Assembly (NCBI GenBank): GCA_046263055.1
Contig: JBHELO010000014.1
Coordinates: 1-64,000 of the forward strand
Direction of reading: 5' to 3'
Length of the DNA: 64,000 bases
Source of the DNA: DATAQC01 sp046263055
GTDB taxonomy: Bacteria; Actinomycetota; Acidimicrobiia; Acidimicrobiales; AC-14
The translations under genes were made by a program, and so were the position numbers. The notes beneath the pieces are model-generated. The model was given only the letters and a program-made list of their open reading frames with translations, was not told the origin of the DNA and ran no database searches. Shown piece after piece: positions 8,332 through 16,833 of the stretch (position 1 is the first letter of the stretch; each line of letters opens with the position of its first letter).

Positions 8332-8925
8332 CTACCAGCGGCCGCGGTGGACGACCTCGTCCAGCGGGCGGCGGCCCCGAGACAATGAGCCCGACGGCCG
8401 GTCGGTGGCCGGGTGGCCGACGGCCACCGCGCCCACAGGAGCCCACTCCGGCGGCACGCCGAACTCGGCCCGCAACCCGTCGGCGTCGGCCACTGCGAAG
8501 AACAGTGCGCCCAGGCCGAGGTCCACCGCAGCCAGGAGCAGGAGCATGGCCGCGAAGGCAGCGTCCACGTGCCAGTAGGGCACCGGCCAGGGCCTGCCAC
8601 CGGCCAGGGCCGACCGGGCCTTGTCGGCCTCGGCGTATCGGTCCCGGTAGGCGGCCTCCGAGGACAGGACCACCACCATCAGCGGAGCACGGGCCACCCC
8701 CGGCCAGGCGGCCCGGCTGCGCTCGCCATCGCCGCCTGATGCGGCCAGGAACCGGGCCGTCTCCTCCGGTCCTTCCAGGGCCAACAGGTCGACGCCCTGG
8801 GTGAAGCCGGCCGACGGCCCCTGGGCGGCGGCGGCCAGCAGGCGGTCGACGTCCGTTGTCGACAGCGGACGGTCGTCGAAGTTGCGGACCATGCGCCGGC
8901 GGCGCACCACGTCGGAGAAGTCCAT
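8332..8925 (-). CDS. Nitroreductase-family flavoprotein
   Basis: FMN-dependent NAD(P)H oxidoreductase fold, 197 aa. The N-terminus MDFSDVVRRRRMVRNFDDRP is the classic family opening, with Arg residues that bind the FMN phosphate. The segment HVDAAFAAMLLLLAAVDLGLG and GVPPEWAPVGAVAVGHP close the fold. It belongs to the short group related to F420/FMN-type enzymes such as BluB-like and NfnB-like proteins, but the substrate is not predictable. ATG 8925 lies 7 nt behind GAGACT, possibly a leaderless start. Confidence 0.88.
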   Translation of the reverse strand: MDFSDVVRRRRMVRNFDDRPLSTTDVDRLLAAAAQGPSAGFTQGVDLLALEGPEETARFLAASGGDGERSRAAWPGVARAPLMVVVLSSEAAYRDRYAEADKARSALAGGRPWPVPYWHVDAAFAAMLLLLAAVDLGLGALFFAVADADGLRAEFGVPPEWAPVGAVAVGHPATDRPSGSLSRGRRPLDEVVHRGRW

Positions 8926-8973
8926 GCCCCGCAGTCTCCCGGTCGCGCCCGGCCTCGCGCCGCCGCCCAGCCC

Positions 8974-9025
8974 CGAACCGGGTTCGGTTACCGGTGGCCC
9001 GTGCCTGCCAAGCGAACCCGGTTCG
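8974..9025. repeat. Inverted pair of the CGAACCCGGTTCG repeat
   Basis: CGAACCGGGTTCG (8974-8986) and CGAACCCGGTTCG (9013-9025) are exact reverse complements 26 nt apart. Each is itself almost palindromic. The second copy is preceded by GTGCCTGCC, as in the 3083-3226 repeat. It lies between divergent genes and could form a cruciform or transcript hairpin. Confidence 0.8.
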
Positions 9026-9074
9026 AACGCCGACCATCCACCACCGGCGGTGGACCGGGCGTCACCATTGCGTC

Positions 9075-9725
9075 ATGCGCGCCAGCGTGCAGTGCCGGGT
9101 GGCGGTGGCCGGCGCCGAGCTACGGGTGCTGGTGCTGACCGCCGACGCCGGTGGCTGCGTCGGGGTCGACCTGGACTCGGGGGCGTTCGTGCGGGCCACC
9201 TATGACGGCGACCCCGGTCCCCTCGCCCCCTTCGACGTGGTGACCGGCGAGCTCGCCCGCACCGCCGACCCGCCCGACGCCTCCCGCCCCGAGGCGGTGC
9301 TGCTGGCGGGGCCACCTCGGCGCACCGGCGCCATGCCCGCCAAGCGGGCGGAGCGGTTCTTGCAACCGCTCCAGCACCCTCGCCGCCGGGCCCTCCTCGA
9401 CGTCGCCGGGCCTGCCGTCCCGTACTGGACCCTGTCCGGCGACCGGCCGTCGCTCACCCTCGTCGACGTGGTGGCCGGCCTCCAGGTGCGGCCGGGGGCG
9501 CCCGGCTACGTCTGCCGGTTCGGCTGGCAGGGCGCCCGCCTGCACCTGCCCCTCGCCGACCGCCGCCTGACCACCCGCCTGGACGAGGTGGGCTGGCCCC
9601 GCTACTCGGGCCGTGACCTCCAGGCGCTCCTCGGCCATCGGGTGCGCCACCTGTTGGTGGTGCTGAGCCCCCCGAACCGGGGCTACTGCTACAAGGTGGT
9701 GGCCGGCCTCCTGCCCGGCGCCTGA
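9075..9725 (+). CDS. Conserved hypothetical protein
   Basis: A 216-residue soluble protein with no signal peptide or membrane segment and no domain I can name. It has a beta-rich N-terminal half (RVAVAGAELRVLVLTADAG), a PPRRTGAMPAKRAERF basic stretch, and a C-terminal half with YSGRDLQALLGHRVRHLLVVLSP followed by NRGYCYKV. Coding is supported by frame, length and GC3. ATG 9075 sits 6 nt after CACCAT, possibly leaderless. It appears monocistronic, with a divergent nitroreductase on one side and a convergent hypothetical on the other. Confidence 0.75.
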   Translation: MRASVQCRVAVAGAELRVLVLTADAGGCVGVDLDSGAFVRATYDGDPGPLAPFDVVTGELARTADPPDASRPEAVLLAGPPRRTGAMPAKRAERFLQPLQHPRRRALLDVAGPAVPYWTLSGDRPSLTLVDVVAGLQVRPGAPGYVCRFGWQGARLHLPLADRRLTTRLDEVGWPRYSGRDLQALLGHRVRHLLVVLSPPNRGYCYKVVAGLLPGA

Positions 9726-9800
9726 CGCCGGCGGCGGGTGCCGGGCCGCCCGGCCGCCCGGCCGCCCAACCGACAAGCGGCGCCGGCGGCGGCCCAGGTG

Positions 9801-10472
9801 CTATTCGGCCAGGGCGGCCAGGGTCTCGGCCATGGCCCACCCGAACGCCACCAGGGCGTCGCCCCGGGCGTGGTCGAGCGGGGAGAAGAACTGGGCCGCC
9901 TCGGGCGCCACCCCGTTGACGCTGCCGCCGCCCGCGTAGTCGAGGACGAGGGCGGGATCGCCGGTGCCCTCCAGCACCGACGTGCGGTCGTCCACCCGCC
10001 CTTCGGCGCCGAAGCGCTTGGCCAGGCGGCGGGCCCACGCCCGTTCTTCGCCGGTGGCCTTGTGGCCGGGGCGGGGGACGATGTCCTCCAGCCCGGCAAA
10101 CGCCGCGAAGGCGGCGGGATCGGCGAAGCGGGTGCCGACGAGCACGTCCTCGTCCGGGAAGGCCAGCACCGCCCGCCGCAGCTGGTCCCCCATCAGGGCG
10201 GCCAGCACGGCCTCGGGCCGGGCCTCCCGGGCCACCGACGCCAGGCCCACCAGCACGCTGGGCGTGCCGCCGATGCGCTCGAGGGTGCAGAAGGAGAACC
10301 CGGCCAGCCGGCCGCCCTCGTGCACCTGGGTGACCAGCACCCACTCCTCGCACTGCTTCGACAGCAGGCCGACGTCCCATCCGGTGCCAACAGCGGCGCA
10401 GAGGTCGGCCATCTCCGAGAGTTCGGAGTCGCTGAGAGCGGTGCAATCCTTGGTGTCGACCTCGATCGGCAT
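9801..10472 (-). CDS. Conserved hypothetical protein, possibly GNAT-like
   Basis: A 223-residue soluble protein. Residues ~45-80 (WVLVTQVHEGGRLAGFSFC then LVGLASVAR) resemble the beta4-beta5 region of GNAT acetyltransferases, but no clear acetyl-CoA loop follows, so the assignment is weak. The C-terminal part (PGHKATGEERAWARRLAKRF) is helical and basic. ATG 10472 is preceded by AGGACGCCG. A TAGGCT box at 10519-10514 could be its promoter. Confidence 0.7.
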   Translation of the reverse strand: MPIEVDTKDCTALSDSELSEMADLCAAVGTGWDVGLLSKQCEEWVLVTQVHEGGRLAGFSFCTLERIGGTPSVLVGLASVAREARPEAVLAALMGDQLRRAVLAFPDEDVLVGTRFADPAAFAAFAGLEDIVPRPGHKATGEERAWARRLAKRFGAEGRVDDRTSVLEGTGDPALVLDYAGGGSVNGVAPEAAQFFSPLDHARGDALVAFGWAMAETLAALAE

Positions 10473-10513
10473 CGGCGTCCTGCACTCCCATGTCCTGCGG
10501 TTCCGGCCCCTAC

Positions 10514-10519
10514 AGCCTA
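10514..10519 (-). promoter_or_regulatory. Candidate -10 box for the 9801-10472 gene
   Basis: TAGGCT on the minus strand, about 41 nt upstream of ATG 10472. No convincing -35 is seen. The remaining gap to dnaE (10520-10599) shows nothing clear. Confidence 0.35.
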
Positions 10520-10599
10520 GATGACCGGCCCGGGATGGTCCGCCGGGCGCCCTGCGGTCACCCGCCAGGGACGCCGTGGCCCCTCCCGGCGAGCCCCGG

Positions 10600-13500
10600 T
10601 CAGGTCACCAGGGCGTTGGGGCCGAGCAGCACCCGCAGCTCGCCGAACAGGCCGTTGCGGGAGTCCACCCGGAACTCGTCGGGTAGGCGGAGCACGGTCT
10701 GGTCGAAGTGCACCAGCACCTGGGCCTCGCCCGGGTGGTCCCGAAGCACGCCCTTGAGCCGGCCCAGAAGAGACTCGGTGACGGTGGCCGGGCTGAGCTT
10801 GATGCGCACCGGCGGGGAGGCGTCCGGGGAGATATCGGGGCGCTTCACCTCCAGGCACACCAGCTTGGCCGGCTCCTCCCGGAGGTCGAGGCGGCCCTTG
10901 ACGCAGACGATGGCGTCGTCGGCCAGCAGGGGCCCGTACTCCTGCATGGTCCGGGGGAAGACCATGACCTCCACCGCCGACTGGAGGTCCTCCAGGGTGA
11001 AGACGGCCATGAGGTCCCCCCTCTTCGTGTACTTGCGGGACAGCCCGGTGACCACGCCGCCCACCCACGTGCACTCGCCATCGCGCAGCTCGGACAGGTC
11101 ACCGATGGCGCACTCCACGTGGCGCTTGAGGGCACCTTCCACGTTGAGCAGCGGGTGGCTGCTGACGTAGAGCCCGAGCATCTCCTTCTCGAAGGCCAGG
11201 CGGCGGCCGTCGTCGAACTCCACCGCCTCGATCCGGACGCGCTCGTCGTGCACCGGCGCGGCGGCCGCCCCCAGGTCCCCGAACAGGCTCATCACCCCCA
11301 GGTCGCGCTCGCGCCGGCGGGCCAGGGTGGTGTCGATGATGCGCTCGAAGGCCGCTTTGCTCTCGCCTGGGGCGACGTAGAGCAGGCCCAGGCGGGGGTG
11401 GCCCACCGAGTCGAAGGCGCCCGCCTTGATCAGGGACTCCACCGAGCGCTTGTTGAGCACGCCGGGGTCCACCCGCTGGCAGAAGTCGTAGAAGTCGGCG
11501 AAGGGGCCACCGGCCTCCCGCTCGGCCACGATCAGGGCGACGAGGCCCTCGCCCACGTTGCGCACCGCCGACAGCCCGAAGCGGATGGTGTCACCAGCGG
11601 TGGTGAAGTCCGACTCCGACTCGTTGACGTCGGGCACCAGGACCCGGATGCCCTTGGCCCGGCACTCGGCCAGGTAGACGGCGCTCTTGTCCTTGTCGTC
11701 CTTCACCGAGGTGAGTAGGGCCGCCAGGTACTCCACCGGGTGGTTGGCCTTCAGCCACGCCGTCTGGTAAGCGACCATGCCGTAGGCGTAGGCGTGGCTC
11801 TTGTTGAAGGCGTAGTCGGCGAAGGGCTCGATGAGGTCGAAGAGCTTGGTGCCGAGGGCGGCGCCGTAGCCGGTGCGCTCGCACCCGGCCACGAACTTCT
11901 CGCGCTCGGTGGCGATGAGCGCCCGGATCTTCTTGGAGCACGCCTTGCGGAGGTTGTCGGCCTCCAGCAGCGAGTACCCGGCGAAACGGGCCGCCACCTT
12001 CATCAGGAGCTCCTGGTAGATCATGAGGCCGTAGGTGTCGGCCAGCTCCTCGGCCAGGTCGGGGTGCAGGCACTCGATGGGCTTGCGGCCGTTCTTGCGG
12101 TCGGCGAAGTCGTTGTGCATGTTGGCGGCCATGGGCCCCGGCCGGTAGAGGGCCACCAGGGCGCCGATGTCGTCGAAGCGGGTGGGGGCCAGGGAGCGCA
12201 TGAGGGTCCGCATGGGGCCGCCCTCCAGCTGGAACACCCCGATGGAGTCCCCCCGGCGCAGCATCTCGTAGACCTTCTCGTCGTCCAAGGGCAGGTGGTC
12301 GATGTCGGGACGGGTGGCAGTGGAACGCTCGATCAGGTCCAGGGCCCGCTCGATGACGGTGAGGTTGCGCAGGCCGAGGAAGTCCATCTTCAGCAGGCCC
12401 AGGTCGGCCACGCCGTTCATCTCGTACTGGGTGACGATGGGTGCGTCGGCGGGGTCCCCGCCCGCCTCCGGCTTGCGCTGGACGGGCAGGTACTCGGTGA
12501 GGGGCTCGCGGGTGATCACCACCGCGGCGGCGTGAATGCCGTCCTGGCGGCGGAGGCCCTCGAGGCCCCGGGCCACGTCGATGACCTTGCGGGCGTCGGG
12601 GTCGGTCTCGTAGATGCCCCGCAGCTCGGTGGCCACCTTGTAGCCGTCCTCGTGGCCGGGGACCAGCTCCAGGCACGCCTTGAGCGGGGTGTCGCGGCCC
12701 ATCACCAACGGGGGCATGGCCTTGGCGATGCGGTCCCCCACCGCGTAGGGGTAGCCGAGCACCCGGGCCGCGTCGCGCACCGCGGCGCGGGCCTTGATGG
12801 TGGAGAAGGTGACGATCTGGGCCACGTGGTCAGAGCCGTACTTCTCGGCTGCGTACCGGATCATCTCGCCCCGGTGACGCTCGTCGAAGTCCATGTCTAT
12901 GTCGGGCATCTCCTTGCGCCCGGCGTTGAGGAAGCGCTCGAACAGGAGGCCGTAGCGGATGGGGTCGACGTCGACGATGCGCAGGCAGTAGGCCACGCAG
13001 CACCCGGCCGCCGAGCCCCGGCCGGGCCCGACCCGGATGCCCACCTCCCGGGCGTGGCGGATGAGGTCCCAGACCACGATGAAGTAGGCCGACAGCCCCA
13101 TGTCGGCGATCACCATCAGTTCCTTCTCGACCCGTTCGGCCACGTCGGCGGGGACGGGGTGGCCGTAGCGACCGGCTGCGCCCTCCCACGTCAGGTGATG
13201 CAAATAGGCGGCCTCGTCGGCGAACCCCGGCGGGAGGTCCACCCGGGGCAGCTCGGGCGTGCCGAACTCGATCTCCACCCTCGCCCGCTCGGCGACGGCC
13301 AGCGTGTTGTCGCAGGCGTCGGGCAGCTCGGCGAACAGGGCACGCATCTCGGCCGCCGTCTTCAGGTAGTGCTCGCTGCCCTCGAAGCGGAAGCGTCTGG
13401 GCTCGTCGATGGTGGCACCGGTCTGCACGCAGAGCAGGGCGTCGTGGGCGACGGCGTCCTGGCGGTGGGTGTAGTGGCTGTCGTTGGTGGCCAGGAGGGG

Positions 13501-14148
13501 AGCACCGATGGCCCGGGCGAGAGCCACCAGTTTGGGGTTGGTGCGGTGCTGGCCCTCGATGCCGTGGTCCTGGACCTCCACGTACAGGCTGTCGCGGCCG
13601 AAGATGTCCTGCAGGCGGGCGGCCAGGCGGGTGGCCTCGGCCTCGTCGCCCCGGAGCAGGGCCTGGCAGACCACGCCGCCCAGACACCCGGTGGAGGCGA
13701 TGACGCCCTCGGAGTGGGCGGCCAGGAGCTCCCAGTCCACCCGGGGCTTGTACCAGTAGCCGGTGAGGTAGGCGGCCGACGCCAGCTTCAGCAGGTTCTT
13801 GTAGCCGGCCGTGCTCTCGGCCAGGAGGGTCAGGTGGTAGTAGAGCTTGTCGCCCTCGCCCCCCTCACCGCCGGTGTCGTCCATGGCGGTGCGCCCCCGC
13901 CGCAGCGGTCTCTCGAAGCGACTGCCGGCGGCCATGTACGCCTCGATGCCGACCACCGGCGTGATGCCGGCGGCCCGGGCCGCCCGGTAGAAGTCGAGGA
14001 CGCCGTACATGTTGCCGTGGTCGGTGATGCCGATGGCGGGCTGCCCGTCGGCGGCGGCGGCGGCGATGACGTCGGCCACCCGCGACGCCCCGTCGAGCAT
14101 GGAGAACTCGGTGTGGGTGTGCAGGTGGACGAAGCGCGAGTCACCCAC
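10600..14148 (-). CDS. dnaE: DNA polymerase III alpha subunit (replicative polymerase)
   Basis: Catalytic subunit of the chromosomal replicase, 1182 aa, matching the DnaE1 length. Domains in order: PHP domain with HLHTHTEFSMLDGASR and ITDHGNMYG; palm/fingers with GRGSAAGCCVAYCLRI and the catalytic acidic triplet in PDIDMDFDERHRGEMIRY; the helix-hairpin-helix region; then an OB domain (VTGLSRKYTKRGDLMAVF). The GTG start at 14148 directly precedes GDSRFVHLHTH. A TACAC-TC-GTGTA inverted repeat lies 36-47 nt upstream. The gene is flanked by genes unrelated to replication. Confidence 0.98.
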   Translation of the reverse strand: MGDSRFVHLHTHTEFSMLDGASRVADVIAAAAADGQPAIGITDHGNMYGVLDFYRAARAAGITPVVGIEAYMAAGSRFERPLRRGRTAMDDTGGEGGEGDKLYYHLTLLAESTAGYKNLLKLASAAYLTGYWYKPRVDWELLAAHSEGVIASTGCLGGVVCQALLRGDEAEATRLAARLQDIFGRDSLYVEVQDHGIEGQHRTNPKLVALARAIGAPLLATNDSHYTHRQDAVAHDALLCVQTGATIDEPRRFRFEGSEHYLKTAAEMRALFAELPDACDNTLAVAERARVEIEFGTPELPRVDLPPGFADEAAYLHHLTWEGAAGRYGHPVPADVAERVEKELMVIADMGLSAYFIVVWDLIRHAREVGIRVGPGRGSAAGCCVAYCLRIVDVDPIRYGLLFERFLNAGRKEMPDIDMDFDERHRGEMIRYAAEKYGSDHVAQIVTFSTIKARAAVRDAARVLGYPYAVGDRIAKAMPPLVMGRDTPLKACLELVPGHEDGYKVATELRGIYETDPDARKVIDVARGLEGLRRQDGIHAAAVVITREPLTEYLPVQRKPEAGGDPADAPIVTQYEMNGVADLGLLKMDFLGLRNLTVIERALDLIERSTATRPDIDHLPLDDEKVYEMLRRGDSIGVFQLEGGPMRTLMRSLAPTRFDDIGALVALYRPGPMAANMHNDFADRKNGRKPIECLHPDLAEELADTYGLMIYQELLMKVAARFAGYSLLEADNLRKACSKKIRALIATEREKFVAGCERTGYGAALGTKLFDLIEPFADYAFNKSHAYAYGMVAYQTAWLKANHPVEYLAALLTSVKDDKDKSAVYLAECRAKGIRVLVPDVNESESDFTTAGDTIRFGLSAVRNVGEGLVALIVAEREAGGPFADFYDFCQRVDPGVLNKRSVESLIKAGAFDSVGHPRLGLLYVAPGESKAAFERIIDTTLARRRERDLGVMSLFGDLGAAAAPVHDERVRIEAVEFDDGRRLAFEKEMLGLYVSSHPLLNVEGALKRHVECAIGDLSELRDGECTWVGGVVTGLSRKYTKRGDLMAVFTLEDLQSAVEVMVFPRTMQEYGPLLADDAIVCVKGRLDLREEPAKLVCLEVKRPDISPDASPPVRIKLSPATVTESLLGRLKGVLRDHPGEAQVLVHFDQTVLRLPDEFRVDSRNGLFGELRVLLGPNALVT

Positions 14149-14183
14149 CGGGCGCGAGCCCCTGTGGACAGGCTGGGGAGAAG

Positions 14184-14195
14184 TACACTCGTGTA
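14184..14195. promoter_or_regulatory. TACAC-TC-GTGTA inverted repeat upstream of dnaE
   Basis: A 12-bp palindrome with 5-bp arms and flanking A/T, in the upstream region of dnaE. It could be an operator overlapping the promoter. The rest of 14196-14325 shows no gene. Confidence 0.35.
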
Positions 14196-14325
14196 ATTCG
14201 ACGAGCGTAGGACGGCGCGCCGGGTGCCGTCAACGCTCCGGGGAGGGCGCCGGGCTCGGGCGACCAGCGTTTCGGGGCGACCAGAGCCGCGCCTCCGGGG
14301 CGCGGCCCTCGTGGTCAGCGAGAGG

Positions 14326-14502
14326 TCAGCGTCGAGCCTGGTCCCGCAGGAAGTTGTAGATGGTGTCGGTCATGTTCTTCACGCCGTGAACCCGCCGGGC
14401 GTGCTCCACGACCTTGGCCTTGAGCTCCTCCTCGGAGCCGGCCCGGACCGTGTAGCCGCACCCTTCGGCTCCGGCCTTCCTGCAGCTGTGCTCGTACGCC
14501 AT
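14326..14502 (-). CDS. DUF1059-type small protein
   Basis: A 58-residue protein, MAYEHSCRKAGAEGCGYTV at the start. The Cys pair, the acidic GSEEELKAKV helix, the HARRVHGVKNM segment and the terminal helix match the small DUF1059 family, of unknown function and common in actinobacteria. The ATG at 14502 is preceded by GGGGGAAAGGAACGTC, a good ribosome site. It reads away from bpa's stop and toward the dnaE promoter region. His and Cys positions suggest metal binding, which is inference. Confidence 0.8.
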   Translation of the reverse strand: MAYEHSCRKAGAEGCGYTVRAGSEEELKAKVVEHARRVHGVKNMTDTIYNFLRDQARR

Positions 14503-14580
14503 GACGTTCCTTTCCCCCAGATGTCGGCTCGCGTCACAGCATCGCGCGCCGCCGACAGCTTCGCAGGTGGGGGGACCGCC

Positions 14581-15063
14581 CTACAGGTAGGTGCCGGGGC
14601 GGGGGTCGGCGGGGGGACCGGCCGGCAGGCCCCGGCGGCGCATCTCCTCGAGCTGGGCCCGGGCCGCCATCTGCTGGGAGAACAGGGTGGCCTGGATGCC
14701 GTGGAACAACCCCTCGAGCCAGCCCACGAGCTGGGCCTGGGCCACCCGCAACTCGGCCTCGGTGGGCGTGTCGGACTCGAACGGCGAGCTGAGGCGGGCC
14801 AGCTCGCCGCGCAGCTCCTCGGCCAGGCAGGAGGACAGCTCCCGGACCGACGTCTCGTAGATGTCGCGCAGCCGGGCTCGGCCCGCCTCGTCCAGAGGCG
14901 CCCGGCGGACCTCCTCCAGCAGCTCCTTGGTCATGGTCCCGATGCGCAGGACCTTGGCCGGGGACTCGATCATCTCCTCGGCGTCGGCCGCCTTGCCCTC
15001 CAGGTCCTCGACTGCCGCATCGGTGTGCTCCACCACGGTCGCGCCTACCTGCGAGTCGGTCAT
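14581..15063 (-). CDS. bpa: Bacterial proteasome activator Bpa (DUF2587)
   Basis: ATP-independent ring activator that opens the 20S proteasome gate in actinobacteria. The core (SPAKVLRIGTMTKELLEEVR, then LDEAGRARLRDIYETSVREL and AQAQLVGWLEGLFHGIQATL) is strongly conserved with the mycobacterial protein. The last residues GTYL are the gate-opening C-terminal motif (GQYL in mycobacteria). Length 160 aa fits. The N-terminus is short and acidic. No proteasome or Pup genes are in this window, so the 20S genes must be elsewhere. Confidence 0.95.
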   Translation of the reverse strand: MTDSQVGATVVEHTDAAVEDLEGKAADAEEMIESPAKVLRIGTMTKELLEEVRRAPLDEAGRARLRDIYETSVRELSSCLAEELRGELARLSSPFESDTPTEAELRVAQAQLVGWLEGLFHGIQATLFSQQMAARAQLEEMRRRGLPAGPPADPRPGTYL

Positions 15064-15094
15064 GGCCGCAGATCATTCCCCACGCCCGGCCGCC

Positions 15095-16207
15095 TCACGC
15101 CGCCACGCCCACGAAGGGGACGAGCATCTCCTCGGGCGTCAGCGAGCCGTGTCGGCTGCGGAGGCGGACCTCGCCGGTGTCGGCCGGGTCGAGGAAGGCC
15201 ACCGTGTCCCGGGCGGCCAGGACGACGTCGCCCAGCCGGCTCGCCACCTCCGGTTCCAGGCGCCCGCCGAACCACCCCTCGGCCTCCACCTCCTCGCGGG
15301 TGCGCACCCAGGCCTGGTCGCCGTGGCAGCGGCGGGCGGCGTCGGCCAGGCGGTCCCGGCACCCGGGGCGGGCGTGGATCCAGCGGAAGCGGCCCTCACC
15401 CGAGAGAAGGTTGGCCAGGTCCATCACCTCCCGGTGGATGGGCACGACCCGGTCACCCACGTCCACCTGCCCGTGGTCGGCGCACACGGCCAGCGCCGCT
15501 CCGCCGGGGAGGGCGGCGGCCAGGTCGGCGGCCAGGCGGTCGGCGGCCACCACCTCGGCGTCGTAGAACGACCCCAGCCCGTACTCGTGGGCCACCTTGT
15601 CGACCCCGTCGTAGTAGGCGTAGACGAAGGGTGACCCGGCCGCCAGCTCCTCCTCCACCCGGGCCACCAGGGTGGATGGCACCCGCCACCCCTGGAGCCG
15701 CACCCCGGCCAGGTGGGCCCGGGTGAAGCCCGTCTCCGCGAACTCGGCCCGCGTGACCACCGGGGGCTTGGTCCCGCCGAAGGGCTCGAGGGGCTGCAAC
15801 ACCTCGGGGGGCACAGACTGGCGGGCGTCCTCGCCGTTCACGGTGCGCCACCGCAGGATGTTGAGCACGTCCGTGCCGAGCACCCGCAGGCGGTACCCCA
15901 CGACTCCGTGGACCGACGGCGAGGCCCCGGTGGTGAGCGACGTGAGGGCGGTGGCGGTGGTGGAGGGGGCGACGCTGGTGATCGGCCCCCCGGCCATGGC
16001 TCCCAGCGTGGGAGCGAGGTGGAGGCGGGCCTGGAGCTGCTCCCATCCCAGGCCGTCGAGGACCAGCAGCACGACCTGGTCGGCGCCGGCCACCGGCGCC
16101 GGCAGCCAGGAGCGGGCCAGGCGGTGGCGGCCGAGGATGGCGGGCACGACGCCGTCCAGGCACGCGCCCCCGTAGTCGGGGGTCACGGGGCCGGGCACCG
16201 TGTCCAT
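15095..16207 (-). CDS. Type I phosphodiesterase / nucleotide pyrophosphatase-like protein
   Basis: Alkaline-phosphatase superfamily hydrolase, 370 aa. Metal ligands are visible: LLVLDGLGW, the Thr nucleophile in APSTTATALTSLTTG, the DGVDKVAHEYG motif, CADHGQVDV and a late His in RSRHGSL. Substrate unknown; family members cleave phosphodiester or pyrophosphate bonds. No signal peptide is visible, so it may be cytosolic. ATG 16207 was chosen because TAGCGT lies 7 nt upstream (leaderless arrangement); an in-frame GTG at 16216 would cut into that box. Confidence 0.88.
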   Translation of the reverse strand: MDTVPGPVTPDYGGACLDGVVPAILGRHRLARSWLPAPVAGADQVVLLVLDGLGWEQLQARLHLAPTLGAMAGGPITSVAPSTTATALTSLTTGASPSVHGVVGYRLRVLGTDVLNILRWRTVNGEDARQSVPPEVLQPLEPFGGTKPPVVTRAEFAETGFTRAHLAGVRLQGWRVPSTLVARVEEELAAGSPFVYAYYDGVDKVAHEYGLGSFYDAEVVAADRLAADLAAALPGGAALAVCADHGQVDVGDRVVPIHREVMDLANLLSGEGRFRWIHARPGCRDRLADAARRCHGDQAWVRTREEVEAEGWFGGRLEPEVASRLGDVVLAARDTVAFLDPADTGEVRLRSRHGSLTPEEMLVPFVGVAA

Positions 16208-16214
16208 CCCGGCC

Positions 16215-16220
16215 ACGCTA
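16215..16220 (-). promoter_or_regulatory. Leaderless-type -10 box for the phosphodiesterase gene
   Basis: TAGCGT on the minus strand, 7 nt before ATG 16207. The divergent Rrf2 gene has its own box at 16303-16308. Confidence 0.5.
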
Positions 16221-16302
16221 GAACCCGACGGGACCCCGGCGCCCGATCGGCGGGCCGGCGTCCCCCGAGGCGGGTACGCACGCCTTCACGCCGGCCAGGC
16301 CG

Positions 16303-16308
16303 TACCAT
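16303..16308 (+). promoter_or_regulatory. Leaderless-type -10 box for the Rrf2 gene
   Basis: TACCAT is followed by 6 nt (GGCCCC) and the GTG start at 16315. Confidence 0.5.
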
Positions 16309-16314
16309 GGCCCC

Positions 16315-16788
16315 GTGAGAGTGTCGACCCGGGGCGATTACGCCAGCCGGGCCCTGCTGTCCCTGGCCCTCCACCGCGACGGCGGCGGCCCGACCTCGGT
16401 GCGCGACATCGCCGAGCGCACCGGCCTGCCCCAGCCCTACCTGGAGCAGATCCTCCTCGCCCTCAAGGGGGCCGGCCTGGTCCGCTCCAAGCGGGGCGTG
16501 GGTGGGGGATACGTCCTGGCCCGCACACCGGCCGAGATCACCCTGGGCCAGATCGTGAGCGCGGTGGACGGACCGATCGTCGCCGGCGACTTCGGCGAGC
16601 CCCACCAGAACGGGGCCTGTGACCACGAGGGCCAGTGCGTGCTGCTGACCGTCTGGGCCGACGTCGGGGAGCACATGCGCCAGCACCTGGACTCGTTCAC
16701 CCTGGCCGACATGGTGAACCGCCTGTCGGGGTCAGTCCGGGCCCCGGCCGTCCCCGCTCCCGCCCCGGCCACCGTCGCCCTGGCCTGA
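16315..16788 (+). CDS. Rrf2-family transcriptional regulator
   Basis: A winged-helix DNA-binding protein of 157 aa. The opening STRGDYASRALLSLAL, recognition region ERTGLPQPYLEQILLALKGA and wing KRGVGGGYVLAR are diagnostic. The effector region holds only two cysteines, C102 and C108 (CDHEGQC), whereas [Fe-S] members such as IscR and NsrR have three. It may bind a cluster with another ligand or act as a thiol sensor. No obvious target operon is adjacent. The tail after residue 140 is Ala/Pro-rich. Confidence 0.93.
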   Translation: MRVSTRGDYASRALLSLALHRDGGGPTSVRDIAERTGLPQPYLEQILLALKGAGLVRSKRGVGGGYVLARTPAEITLGQIVSAVDGPIVAGDFGEPHQNGACDHEGQCVLLTVWADVGEHMRQHLDSFTLADMVNRLSGSVRAPAVPAPAPATVALA

Positions 16789-16833
16789 GCGGGCTGCCGC
16801 TCGGCGATGGCCCGCCGGGCCCCCGGCTCCCCG

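Noticed and set aside
9013..9025. LexA (SOS) box
   Set aside because: CGAACCCGGTTCG has a 3-nt centre between GAAC and GTTC; the actinobacterial LexA box needs 4. The motif also recurs as part of a longer repeat.
8856..9074. N-terminal extension of the 9075 hypothetical
   Set aside because: The open frame crosses the nitroreductase start and the inverted repeat, with Arg/Pro-rich shadow composition.
9726..9800. GGCCGCCC short repeats after the 9075 gene
   Set aside because: Three short GC units in a 75-nt gap; too simple to assign, perhaps part of a terminator.
11740..14196. 818-codon plus-strand ORF over dnaE
   Set aside because: Shadow of dnaE, whose motifs are unmistakable on the minus strand.
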